A DNA stretch of 60,896 bases from a virus: positions 1 through 60,896 of IMG/VR virus record IMGVR_UViG_3300022723_000068; one strand, given 5' to 3'. Shown here in pieces: positions 40,426-48,273 of this stretch. The notes beneath the pieces are model-generated. The model was not told the DNA's origin. It was given only the letters and a program-made list of their open reading frames with translations, and made no database searches. The translations under genes and the position numbers were made by a program. How positions within the stretch are numbered: the stretch's first letter is position 1; every line of letters starts with the position of its first letter.

Positions 40426-40445
40426 AACGCAAATAATTTTAGTTT
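40426..40445 (+). repeat. 20-bp element, copy 2
   Basis: AACGCAAATAATTTTAGTTT, identical to the minus-strand copy at 38575-38594. It lies between the leftward promoter at 40365 and the rightward one at 40498. Confidence 0.85.
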
Positions 40446-40497
40446 TATCTGTAACTAACACCTCGTCTGAAGCTGAGAAAAAAACACGCAAATAGGG

Positions 40498-40525
40498 TTT
40501 ACATTCTCACGCGGTCTGATACTAT
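40498..40525 (+). promoter_or_regulatory. Sigma70-like promoter, rightward
   Basis: TTTACA, 16 bases, TACTAT; close to consensus. Drives the 40572 gene. Confidence 0.8.
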
Positions 40526-40533
40526 AGATTCAT

Positions 40534-40551
40534 GCTCGGGGAGTCCCGAGC
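40534..40551 (+). promoter_or_regulatory. Leader hairpin
   Basis: GCTCGGG-GAGT-CCCGAGC, 7 perfect pairs, between promoter and the AAAAGGAGAA ribosome site of the 40572 gene. Confidence 0.7.
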
Positions 40552-40571
40552 CTAGAAAAGGAGAATGAAAA

Positions 40572-40799
40572 ATGCTCACCGTGAAAATACCCGACCCCGA
40601 GTACGTGTCCGGCAAGTCTGAGATCGAGATCTATGGTAAGACGATCAAGGAGGTGCATACTAACCTTCTGCATCTCTGCCTGATCGAGACCGGCTATTCG
40701 CCCAGCGAGATCGGCTCACGCTACAACGTCTACGAGGACGGCGAGTGCATCGGTGTCTTGACGTGGAACGGTAAGTTCGAAGAGGGTTCAGAGGTCTAA
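40572..40799 (+). CDS. Hypothetical small early protein
   Basis: A 75-aa acidic protein with strong own promoter and ribosome site: KIPDPEYVSGKSEIEIYGKT, then SRYNVYEDGECIGVLTWNGKFEEGSEV. Beta-helix-beta outline. Its 3' end overlaps the convergent sulfotransferase-like gene by 12 bases. Not recognised. Confidence 0.6.
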   Translation: MLTVKIPDPEYVSGKSEIEIYGKTIKEVHTNLLHLCLIETGYSPSEIGSRYNVYEDGECIGVLTWNGKFEEGSEV

Positions 40800-41336
40800 C
40801 AGCCCGTTGTAGAAGTCGATCGCGAAGTCTACGCACGAGAGGTCTACACAGGCTTCTCGTGCGTTCTTTATTCTGTCGGCGGCGTCTATTAAACTCTCGT
40901 TCTTGGAAGATGTCATCCTCACGCGATCGATACTGAGAAAACTCTCGAGCGCCTTCTCGATGCGTCTATTCGCCCAGAATCCTACAGGTAGAAACAACGC
41001 CTTTTCCAACTTAGGCGCGTGGTGCATGAGCTCCATCCACCCTGCGGCGCAACCCTCGGCCGACATCCCCTTGCCTAGCTGACTTAAGAGAACGTCTCTC
41101 GGGTGGCGGACTGGTACGACAACGCGTCTCTGATAGAAGTTCTCGATCATCTTCCAGGGATGCGGACTCTGCCGCCTCGTCCCGTAGATCGTATGGAGTT
41201 GGCCGATGGCTCCGACGTCTCCTCGGATGTCCTCCATCACGGATCTCGGAGAAGAGACTCTGGCGTGCGCCGCGATAGTACGGGTCACATACATCGTCCC
41301 CGAGCCCGGGACCGAGTAGACTATGCACGACTTCAT
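40788..41336 (-). CDS. Sulfotransferase-like P-loop protein
   Basis: A 182-aa protein. VYSVPGSGTMYVTRTI (6-21) aligns with the 5'-phosphosulfate loop of sulfotransferases (PKSGTTW), but the usual Lys is Gly11. VVPVRHPRDVLLSQL (73-87) aligns with the 3'-phosphate motif (Arg77, Ser85). The remainder is short for the family (250-300 aa). It may bind PAPS or another nucleotide; kinases of modified nucleotides are an alternative. It is the last gene of the replication operon, coupled to the PrimPol-helicase (TGATG). Confidence 0.55.
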   Translation of the reverse strand: MKSCIVYSVPGSGTMYVTRTIAAHARVSSPRSVMEDIRGDVGAIGQLHTIYGTRRQSPHPWKMIENFYQRRVVVPVRHPRDVLLSQLGKGMSAEGCAAGWMELMHHAPKLEKALFLPVGFWANRRIEKALESFLSIDRVRMTSSKNESLIDAADRIKNAREACVDLSCVDFAIDFYNGLLDL

Positions 41337-43729
41337 CAGAAAGGTATCCCTGCGTTGGGTTCGTCGTCTTCATCTTCCGTAGCCGACCAGTTCTGTCGTC
41401 CGTACTTCTTGTCGAAGGCTTGTCTGCATTGCTCTAGGGTTGGGAAGATGTAGTGCGGCAGACGAGTCTTTGTCTCGATCTGATAGCCGTCCTCCGTGAT
41501 CGACCTTCTCGCCGCCATGAGCCGTCTACTCCTCGGCCAGTCTCCGCCAAGTTCCTTGTTGAGGAACATCCCGAGGATGGTCTCGGCGGCGCGTCTTCCG
41601 TGACCCACATCCCTCGAATGATTGACGTAGTCTTCATAGAGGTCTGCCTTCACGACCTTACCCGCCCAGGAGGTCTCGCCCGAGAGAAGCGCGCCCGCCT
41701 GCAGTCGCCCATACCACCATGAGGCTTCTGGTGAAAGACTCATGATCTTCTGCTCGCGAAGCGCCTGGGTCTGCGGAAAGGAGCGCACGTTGAAGCCCGA
41801 CAGGTCTCTGATCATGAGATGATGGAGTAGGGCCTCGTAGCCACCGTTCCGTAGCTGGTCGATGATCGCCTTGAAGTATCGGCTGTCCTGCTTGTGTTTT
41901 TCGTCCACGTCGAGCACGAAGTAGCGTCTCTCGTCGGCGCCCGCCGGCACGACCCACTCGTGGTTGGAGGCCATGATGATGTGCGTGTAGTTGGGGCTCA
42001 TCTCCACGTCTACGCCCTTGGCCTCGATCGCCAGCGTCTCCTCCGTCACCAAGGTCTTGAGTACGGATTCGTGCTTCTTGTCGCCGGCGTAGAAGGCCTC
42101 ATCGGCGAAGAGCACGGCGGCGTCGCGAAGATGCGCGTTGAAATTGCCTATGAGATGGCTCGAGTTGGAGATGTGTAGGAAATGGCGACCGAAGAGATAG
42201 CCAAAGGTCTTGGCGAATACACCCTTGCCCGTGCCCTGTCCGCCTCGAAGAACGATGGCGATCTGACCGGCGCTCGCCGGCTTCTGGACGGTCCTCGCCA
42301 TCCAGTTGACCAGATACCCGTAGTGCTCCTCGTCGCCTGAGCAGACGTTTTCGCGTACATGGTCGAGGAAGAGATCGCAGTCTCCCGGTCTGGCCTCGCA
42401 CCTGAACCCGCGCCACATGTTGTAGTGGGAGCCGGACTCGCCGCCGGGGTTGAAGATGATAGTGTGGTACTGCCTTCGAGCCGAGTGCTCGATCCACCAC
42501 TTGCCGGCCTGCATGAACTTCGGATTGCCGTTGCCGTCCTGCCCTATCTTCACTCGCCTGTTGCAGAATCGCTCCTTAAAAGCGGAGAAGGACATCTTAG
42601 AGAGCCTCGGGCGCCCGTAGGCCGCGTCGTCCAGCTCCTCTATAACCTTGGGCATGCCGCCGAAGTTCTCGATGACGGCGAACCTGTCGTTGAACTCCTG
42701 GAGCACAGGGTCGACAGCCTTCTCCTTGGCCTTCTTGATCTGCGATATCGCGTACTTCTCTGCGTTCGATTTATTGTCGAGCACGGATTCAGAGATCAGA
42801 AAGTCAGGGTCTGTGATTATCGAGTAGATGATCTCGTCGGGGACGCCGCAGCGTACCAGGTTGCAGACGACGTCCCAGAGCCACGCGCTTCTAGAGTTGT
42901 CCGTCTGTTTGGGGTTGAGCTCGTCCTTGCCCTGGACGATCACGACGCGGACCCTCTCCGGCACGTCCCACTCTTCGAGATCGTCAACTGAGTCGAGTCT
43001 CGCTACGTTACCAGACACCTCGACGCGCACAGCTTCGGGCGCCGTGCCTGCGGTATGTACAGACGGTATCTGCACGGCCTGCGCCTTAGTGAAGCTGTCC
43101 TCAAGAGCGTAGACGGTCTCGTTCTCCTCGACTAGGGCGGCCAGCTGTTCCACGCGCCCCTTATTGCGCTTCTTCTCGTCAGGGATGTTGATCGTCCCCG
43201 GCAGACGCATGATGCGGTCTATGTTGTGGCAGTTGTCGGCGCCGAACAGACGCTCGAGCTGGATGTTCCAGAGCTTGGCGTCCTCGGCCTTCTCGAGATC
43301 GCCATCTATACTGATCGGCTCCTCAAGTCGCCAGTGCGCCTGGTAGCCTCCGCCTGAGAAGACGACGAAGGTCGGCTTCGGCACGCCCGCCGGCAGCTTG
43401 GTCGTGACCAGTTCAAGCGCACGCTTCTGTTCTTCTTCTAAATCCTCTCCTGCTCGAGGGTCGACGTCGACGTGCAGATACCACACGCGTCTGACGTCGA
43501 TGCGCTCCATCTTCTTCGTGACCGGTCTTATAGGCTCGGCCTCTGAGAAGTAGATGTTGCGCTTCCCGTTCCATTTATCGATCCACTCGGTGAGTGGTTC
43601 GATCTGTTCGAGCGTGAATGTCTTTGTCTCGATGCCCTTCTTGCTGGGGTCTATCGAGGTAAGCACCCACGGCCCCTTCGGATAGAATTTCAGAAGAAAT
43701 TCTACCGCGGCGGCGGTATCCCCCTTCAC
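41336..43729 (-). CDS. PrimPol and SF3-type helicase
   Basis: A 797-aa replication protein. The N-terminal 230 residues form a primase-polymerase: VWYLHVDVDPRAG (Asp88, Asp90), FVVFSGGGYQAHWRL, and CHNIDRIMRLPGTIN. The C-terminal half is a DUF5906/VirE-like helicase: VLRGGQGTGKGVFAKTFG (Walker A, near 495), ADAAVLFADEAFYAGDKKHESVLKTLVTEETLAIEAKG (Walker B and sensor), IIMASNHEWVVPAG. It probably primes and unwinds phage DNA. It ends EDEDDEPNAGIPF, an acidic tail ending in IPF like the SSB C-terminus. Confidence 0.85.
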   Translation of the reverse strand: MKGDTAAAVEFLLKFYPKGPWVLTSIDPSKKGIETKTFTLEQIEPLTEWIDKWNGKRNIYFSEAEPIRPVTKKMERIDVRRVWYLHVDVDPRAGEDLEEEQKRALELVTTKLPAGVPKPTFVVFSGGGYQAHWRLEEPISIDGDLEKAEDAKLWNIQLERLFGADNCHNIDRIMRLPGTINIPDEKKRNKGRVEQLAALVEENETVYALEDSFTKAQAVQIPSVHTAGTAPEAVRVEVSGNVARLDSVDDLEEWDVPERVRVVIVQGKDELNPKQTDNSRSAWLWDVVCNLVRCGVPDEIIYSIITDPDFLISESVLDNKSNAEKYAISQIKKAKEKAVDPVLQEFNDRFAVIENFGGMPKVIEELDDAAYGRPRLSKMSFSAFKERFCNRRVKIGQDGNGNPKFMQAGKWWIEHSARRQYHTIIFNPGGESGSHYNMWRGFRCEARPGDCDLFLDHVRENVCSGDEEHYGYLVNWMARTVQKPASAGQIAIVLRGGQGTGKGVFAKTFGYLFGRHFLHISNSSHLIGNFNAHLRDAAVLFADEAFYAGDKKHESVLKTLVTEETLAIEAKGVDVEMSPNYTHIIMASNHEWVVPAGADERRYFVLDVDEKHKQDSRYFKAIIDQLRNGGYEALLHHLMIRDLSGFNVRSFPQTQALREQKIMSLSPEASWWYGRLQAGALLSGETSWAGKVVKADLYEDYVNHSRDVGHGRRAAETILGMFLNKELGGDWPRSRRLMAARRSITEDGYQIETKTRLPHYIFPTLEQCRQAFDKKYGRQNWSATEDEDDEPNAGIPF

Positions 43730-43732
43730 AGG

Positions 43733-44056
43733 TTACTCCTGGTCAGCCCAGAAGTCGACTAGTCTTTGCGGCGAGGCGGACCCTCCCTCCATCTTGTTGA
43801 CCCAGATCCTGCTGACCCCAAGCTCTTCGGCGAGATCTTCCTGCGTCCAGCCTCTGCGTCTACGCTTGAGAATAAACTGCTCCAGAAGACCAGGCTTCAG
43901 ATTCGAGCTTACGTGCCTAGCTGGGATTTCGGTCTGCCCCGCTTCGTATGTCTGGTACTCCCAGCGCTTCATCTCTAGACGCGTCGCCATCTGCGCCTGT
44001 GTTAGACCCATTCGGCGGCGTTGAAGGTAAAGGTGCTCAGCCCTTGTGATACGCAT
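43733..44056 (-). CDS. Double HTH (XRE-type) protein
   Basis: A 107-aa protein with two HTH units in tandem: YLQRRRMGLTQAQMATRLEMKRWEYQTYEAG (10-40) and FILKRRRRGWTQEDLAEELGVSRIWVNKMEGG (62-92). Two recognition helices in one chain could read a pseudo-palindrome as monomer. The first 55 bases overlap the nuclease gene. It lies just before the PrimPol gene and may regulate the replication operon or bind an origin. Confidence 0.75.
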   Translation of the reverse strand: MRITRAEHLYLQRRRMGLTQAQMATRLEMKRWEYQTYEAGQTEIPARHVSSNLKPGLLEQFILKRRRRGWTQEDLAEELGVSRIWVNKMEGGSASPQRLVDFWADQE

Positions 44057-44442
44057 TTCACTAACTCCTCGTCTTTTAGTCCGTTCGTAAATACTAGCTC
44101 TGCTGCGTCGAACAGCTCCTTGGCGGTCGCCTTATTGAATACCATCGCCGCTACGGCTCCGTCGAACAGCAACCATTGTTCGCGGACCTGTAGCAGCATC
44201 CAGCAGTCGCCGTCTACTCTTCTTCTCTTCACGGCGAAGACTCTTTGCTGCGGTGTGTAGTGATCGATCCTAACGACCGTGTCTTGTCTCGCCGGCCACC
44301 GTCTCAGCCACTTAAGCTCTATCCAACCGTCTGCGTAGTTTATGTCGGGCGTGCCTGGTCCAACGGAGTTTTCTACGGCCACTGCGTGAAGAGGCCGAAG
44401 GGCTTTGACTACCCTCGGCCTCATTGTATCGATCTCAGACAT
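44002..44442 (-). CDS. PD-(D/E)XK nuclease-like protein
   Basis: A 146-aa protein with a compact nuclease core: HAVAVENSVGPGTPDINYADGWIELKWLRRW, giving Glu24, Asp33, Glu42 and Lys44, then a beta strand QRVFAVKRRRVDGDCWMLLQV. It resembles VRR-NUC/resolvase-type enzymes that cut branched or damaged DNA, a usual need of replication modules. The start overlaps the methyltransferase stop by 8 bases. Confidence 0.7.
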   Translation of the reverse strand: MSEIDTMRPRVVKALRPLHAVAVENSVGPGTPDINYADGWIELKWLRRWPARQDTVVRIDHYTPQQRVFAVKRRRVDGDCWMLLQVREQWLLFDGAVAAMVFNKATAKELFDAAELVFTNGLKDEELVKCVSQGLSTFTFNAAEWV

Positions 44443-45475
44443 TGTAAACCTCTATGTCGTCTCTGTATACATGGACCTCTCTCGGGTCCAGGGTAGCGGG
44501 CTCCCAGGCCCTCTCGATCGCTCTTCTAGCCATGTCACCCATGTACTCGGCGACGGGTGGAAGAACGCCTCTGGCGATCTGGTTGTATCTCTTGCCCGTC
44601 GTGCCGTAGAACCTGTAGCCTTTGGGGAATCCAGACAGGGCGGCCGCCTCACCTACCGACAAGAACCTGTCCTCCTCCGGATGGAGAGTCTTGCAGTCGC
44701 CGGTGAACGTCTGGCAGACAGCGTCCGGGTCCGCCCGACGAAGAAGAAAGCTCCCCCGTCCGCATCTAGGGTGCCCGATCAGCTCAGGGTATTCACGGTC
44801 GAAAGCTTTTCTCACGTACTCGCCCGGCGCCACCTTGTCGACGATCTTGCCCCAGTTAAGATGTGACGGGATGGCGGTCTGGCTAGGATCTGGGTCTTTG
44901 TACAGCGAGCCCAGGACGTCCCCCACCATGGCGGAAGGGCTCTTGGTCGGCTGCCAAGAGATCTCGTATTGAGAGAACACCAGAAAGAAACGCCTACGCG
45001 ATTGAGGAAGACCGTGCTCGGGTCCGTCAGTCAACACGAAGTAGGCGCAGTAGCCCATTGTCTGGGCCTCCATGACGAACTCCATCACGAGACTCTTGCC
45101 CTTGTTGTAGAGACCGCGGACGGACTCTAGCATCCACACGCCCGGCTCGAGCTTACGCAACAGATCAAAACATTCGTGCTGACAGGACAGCCTGGGGTCG
45201 GCGTCCCAGCTATTGGCTCTCCCGGACGACGCCTGCGACCAGGGGGCGCACGGCGGGTTGCAGTAGACGAGATCGATCGGGTATTGATCCTGCGTAAAAC
45301 TCTCTACCGGCCACGGCTTCTGGTGCACGATGACGCCGAGGTTCTTCTCGCTGGTCTCCACACCGAAAGGCCCATCTTCGAAGTGTACACCACACTCGAA
45401 GTGTTCTCCGATACCTAGCGTGAACCCGCCGGCGTAGACGTGAGCTCCTAACGCTCTCAACTTTTGTCTAACCAT
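44435..45475 (-). CDS. DNA (cytosine-C5) methyltransferase-like enzyme, ESV motif
   Basis: A 346-aa enzyme. Motif I AGGFTLGI (15-22), motif IV YCNPPCAPWSQ with catalytic Cys76, motif VIII LPQSRRRFFLV, and motif IX-X with GRGSFLLRRADPDAVCQTFTG...LSVGEAAALSGFP are recognisable. Motif VI is ESV (117-119), not ENV, so the conserved Asn is Ser. The first segment is short and lacks the usual FxGxG form. It methylates cytosine in DNA in normal relatives; the change at motif VI may alter or weaken it. It sits beside dCMP deaminase and near the ThyA-like enzyme. Confidence 0.8.
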   Translation of the reverse strand: MVRQKLRALGAHVYAGGFTLGIGEHFECGVHFEDGPFGVETSEKNLGVIVHQKPWPVESFTQDQYPIDLVYCNPPCAPWSQASSGRANSWDADPRLSCQHECFDLLRKLEPGVWMLESVRGLYNKGKSLVMEFVMEAQTMGYCAYFVLTDGPEHGLPQSRRRFFLVFSQYEISWQPTKSPSAMVGDVLGSLYKDPDPSQTAIPSHLNWGKIVDKVAPGEYVRKAFDREYPELIGHPRCGRGSFLLRRADPDAVCQTFTGDCKTLHPEEDRFLSVGEAAALSGFPKGYRFYGTTGKRYNQIARGVLPPVAEYMGDMARRAIERAWEPATLDPREVHVYRDDIEVYNV

Positions 45476-45914
45476 GTTGGCCTACCTCCTCATACGCGAC
45501 CCCGACCTCTTCGAAGAACATCAAGGCTCGCTCAAACTCCTCGCCCCAGCGCTTGACGAGATCCTCGCTCGGCTTGGGGCACACGACCCTCGCCACGCCC
45601 GCCTGGATCACCATCTTGGCGCACTCGGCACAGGGTGGGATCGTGACGTACAGAGTGTAGCCAACGACGGGTTCGGGCGCAGTAAGAATGGCGTTGAGCT
45701 CGGCGTGCAGCGTCCTCTCATACTTGAGATCTCGATCTTGATAGAGCCAAGGAAGATCCTGAAACCCCTGCGGGAATCCGTTGTAGCCTGTTGAGCAGAT
45801 AGTGTTGTTCTGTCTCGCGACCACGGCGCCTACCTTTGTGCTGGGGTCTCTCGACCAATCGGCGATATGCTCGGCGAGCGCCAAGAAACGCTCGTCCCAC
45901 TTCTCACTCTCCAT
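45468..45914 (-). CDS. dCMP deaminase
   Basis: A 148-aa zinc enzyme converting dCMP to dUMP for thymidylate supply. The zinc site is complete: HAE (His70, Glu72) and PPCAECAK (Cys95, Cys98). TKVGAVVARQNNTICSTGYNGFPQGF is the usual N-terminal part. The size is normal. Together with the ThyA-like gene it belongs to pyrimidine deoxynucleotide metabolism; if that enzyme acts on dCMP the two would compete for substrate. Confidence 0.9.
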   Translation of the reverse strand: MESEKWDERFLALAEHIADWSRDPSTKVGAVVARQNNTICSTGYNGFPQGFQDLPWLYQDRDLKYERTLHAELNAILTAPEPVVGYTLYVTIPPCAECAKMVIQAGVARVVCPKPSEDLVKRWGEEFERALMFFEEVGVAYEEVGQHG

Positions 45915-46107
45915 GGTGGCTCTCCTTTACTATATGAAACTTCACGACCTTCGACCAAGGGAACCGGCCGGCGGTGGTGATGCAGAATTTACGATTCTTC
46001 TCTTCGAATCTGGTTACGTGGGCTGTGCCGTCTTTCAGAACGACGCGGACCCTCTTACCAGGTCTGCAGCTGTGGTGTCTGGGTCCCTTAGCTAAGGCCA
46101 CTGCCAC
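45904..46107 (-). CDS. Hypothetical small basic protein
   Basis: A 67-aa basic beta-type protein: GPRHHSCRPGKRVRVVLKDGTAHVTRFEEKNRKFCITTAGRFPWSKVVKFHIVK, resembling an SH3-like barrel. It overlaps both neighbours. Could bind nucleic acid or another replication protein. Confidence 0.55.
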   Translation of the reverse strand: MAVALAKGPRHHSCRPGKRVRVVLKDGTAHVTRFEEKNRKFCITTAGRFPWSKVVKFHIVKESHHGE

Positions 46108-46312
46108 CCTCCATGAACCGTCTCCATAGCGGCTCGAACTTGTCGAAGAGATCTTGCGCCCCGCAGGTACACTTCCACGGACGCTTCGACTTGGCCATGC
46201 TCGTGGCCGGACAGTCGCATTGGTGCACGGCCTCAGGGTGCGCGATATACGGTACGCCGGTCGTGTTCAAAAGATCTCGCATGCGATCCAATTCTTCGTC
46301 CGTCACCCACAC
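46088..46312 (-). CDS. Small zinc-binding protein
   Basis: A 74-aa protein with HQCDCPATSM ... WKCTCGAQDLFDKFEPLW. Four cysteines in two CxC pairs, with histidines nearby, should bind zinc. The helical ends match small polymerase-associated or accessory proteins; no family named. Overlaps the polymerase stop. Confidence 0.55.
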   Translation of the reverse strand: MWVTDEELDRMRDLLNTTGVPYIAHPEAVHQCDCPATSMAKSKRPWKCTCGAQDLFDKFEPLWRRFMEGGSGLS

Positions 46313-48273
46313 TCTCCCCAGTTCGCACCCATCTCAACGTCTACCTTGTGCGGTACGTTGCAGGGAACGGCGTCCCTCATACACTCGCCCAAGGCGAGCG
46401 CCTCTTCTTTGTTCTCGACTGTCTGGCAGAGCTCGTCGTGGACCTGCAGTTGCAGACGGAAGCCCGCCTCGTCGGCGTCCACCATGGCCTGCTTCATTTG
46501 ATCGCCCGAGCTCCCCTGGATGAGTCTGTTGAGCGCCTTGTGGACCCAGTCATAGTTGCCGAAGTCGTCCTGCGGAAAGTGACAGCGCCGTCCGAGCACG
46601 GTCACAACGAAGCCGTTCTTCGTCGCCTGTTTCTTGGCGATCTTGGCGAGCCCTCGCACGTAGGGTGCTCGCTGATCGAACTTATCTAGGAGCGCTTGCG
46701 CTTCTTCGCCCGCGACCTCCCAGATCTTTCCACCTGTGGCGCGTACACGCTCCACGGCCTCCGCCTTGTCGTCGAAGTAGAAGCGGCTTCTCTTCGTAGA
46801 TACAAGCCAGCGCGTGGGCAGATCCAGCTGAACTGCCAGCTTCTTACCGCCCATTCCGTAGCAGAGCCCTAGATAGATCGTCTTCGCAGGCTTTCGCGGG
46901 ATCTCGCAGAGATCCGCCATCATCTGATGGTTGTCGGTGGACGGGTCGTTGCGGTATCTCTCTGCGGCCTCTTTCGCCCGAGGTAGCTTGCAGATCTCGG
47001 CGAAGTGGGTCAGCCATCTAGGCTCCTGCTGCGAGTAGTCGTTGGAGGCCCAATAACCGCCCTCTTCCGGCAGATAGAGGCCCCTGATGAGACCTCCTAT
47101 CTCAGGGTCTCTTCCTGGCGAGGGCTGTTGCTGGAGATTCGGGTCCACGCAGCTTAGACGTCCGTAGGCGGCGCCCTGGGTGTCGTCTGAGCCGTCGTCT
47201 TTCGGTCGTTTCAACTGGTTGAAGGTGGCGTGTATCCTGCCGTCGACCTGGTAGCGCTCGATAGAGGCGATGAACGTCGTGCGGGCCTTGTTGATCTTGC
47301 GAGCCCTCAGCAAGAGCTCACCCACCTCTCCAGCGGACTTCATGACGGCCTCGTTGACGAGAGGGTGGCCGTTCTTGTCTGCTCCTAGGGCAATCCCCTG
47401 TCGCCTGAGAGGCTCAGCCATGGCCTCGGCCGACCAGACGTTGCCTACGCCTACCTGGAATCCCGTACGTTTGTGCACTTCATCTAGTAGGCGGGCCTCT
47501 TCGTCTAGCGTCCACATCTTCGCTCTCTCAAGGCCGTCCATGTCGATACCAACGCCTCGCCTGCGCATCTTGACCAGCACGGGCAGCACTCGAGACTCGA
47601 GATTGTATATCTGCCAGAGATCAGCATCGTCGATGCGCCGTTCTTGTTTCCTTAAGATCTCGAGCGGGAGCACGGCGTCTTCGGTGGCGTAGGGGCCGAC
47701 GTACTTGGAGTGCAGACGCCACATCTCGGATTTGGGGTCGATCCCGTAGGCGTTCGCGGCCTCGCGCAACAGATCCTCGTTCTTTCCAGGGAACCCATAC
47801 CTCTTTGATATTGCGTCGAGTGAATAGCTGTGGTACAGCTCGTTGATGAGAGGGTCGGCGATCTGGATGTCGCGGAAGAATCGAGCGTTGCGAAATACTA
47901 CGCGCTCTTCGGCGAGGTAGTCCGTGTCGTAGGACAGGTTCGCGCCGACGATGTCTCCGTCGAACACTTCGGCCTGATCCTGTAGATACTGAATCACGCG
48001 CTCAGGGTCTAGATTGCCGCCCGCCTCGTGGCGCATGGGCAGATAGAACGAGTCTCCGTCTTCGATGGCGAAGGACACGCCCGTGATATAGCCGCCCCGC
48101 CGCACCGACGGGCCGAGTTCCTTCAGATACGGATCGCGGGTCTCGATGTCCAGCCCGACGCGCTTGGCGCCAGCCCAAGACGGGAGATCATCGAGATTGG
48201 GCGGCGTCCAGTCCGATTCGGGCGCGAACATGATCTGCTGCCCCGGCGCCTTGATCGTTCTACTCCTCGCCAT
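46303..48273 (-). CDS. Family A DNA polymerase with 3'-5' exonuclease
   Basis: A 656-aa replicative polymerase. ATG 48273 lies behind GGAGGAGACT. Exonuclease motifs: VGLDIETRDP (near 38), GANLSYDTDYL, and YATEDAVLPLEIL. Polymerase motifs: A, NDYSQQEPRWL; B, KPAKTIYLGLCYGMGG; C, LQVHDELCQTV. No 5'-nuclease domain, as in T7 and YuA-type polymerases. It overlaps the SPFH gene stop by 14 bases. Confidence 0.93.
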   Translation of the reverse strand: MARSRTIKAPGQQIMFAPESDWTPPNLDDLPSWAGAKRVGLDIETRDPYLKELGPSVRRGGYITGVSFAIEDGDSFYLPMRHEAGGNLDPERVIQYLQDQAEVFDGDIVGANLSYDTDYLAEERVVFRNARFFRDIQIADPLINELYHSYSLDAISKRYGFPGKNEDLLREAANAYGIDPKSEMWRLHSKYVGPYATEDAVLPLEILRKQERRIDDADLWQIYNLESRVLPVLVKMRRRGVGIDMDGLERAKMWTLDEEARLLDEVHKRTGFQVGVGNVWSAEAMAEPLRRQGIALGADKNGHPLVNEAVMKSAGEVGELLLRARKINKARTTFIASIERYQVDGRIHATFNQLKRPKDDGSDDTQGAAYGRLSCVDPNLQQQPSPGRDPEIGGLIRGLYLPEEGGYWASNDYSQQEPRWLTHFAEICKLPRAKEAAERYRNDPSTDNHQMMADLCEIPRKPAKTIYLGLCYGMGGKKLAVQLDLPTRWLVSTKRSRFYFDDKAEAVERVRATGGKIWEVAGEEAQALLDKFDQRAPYVRGLAKIAKKQATKNGFVVTVLGRRCHFPQDDFGNYDWVHKALNRLIQGSSGDQMKQAMVDADEAGFRLQLQVHDELCQTVENKEEALALGECMRDAVPCNVPHKVDVEMGANWGECG

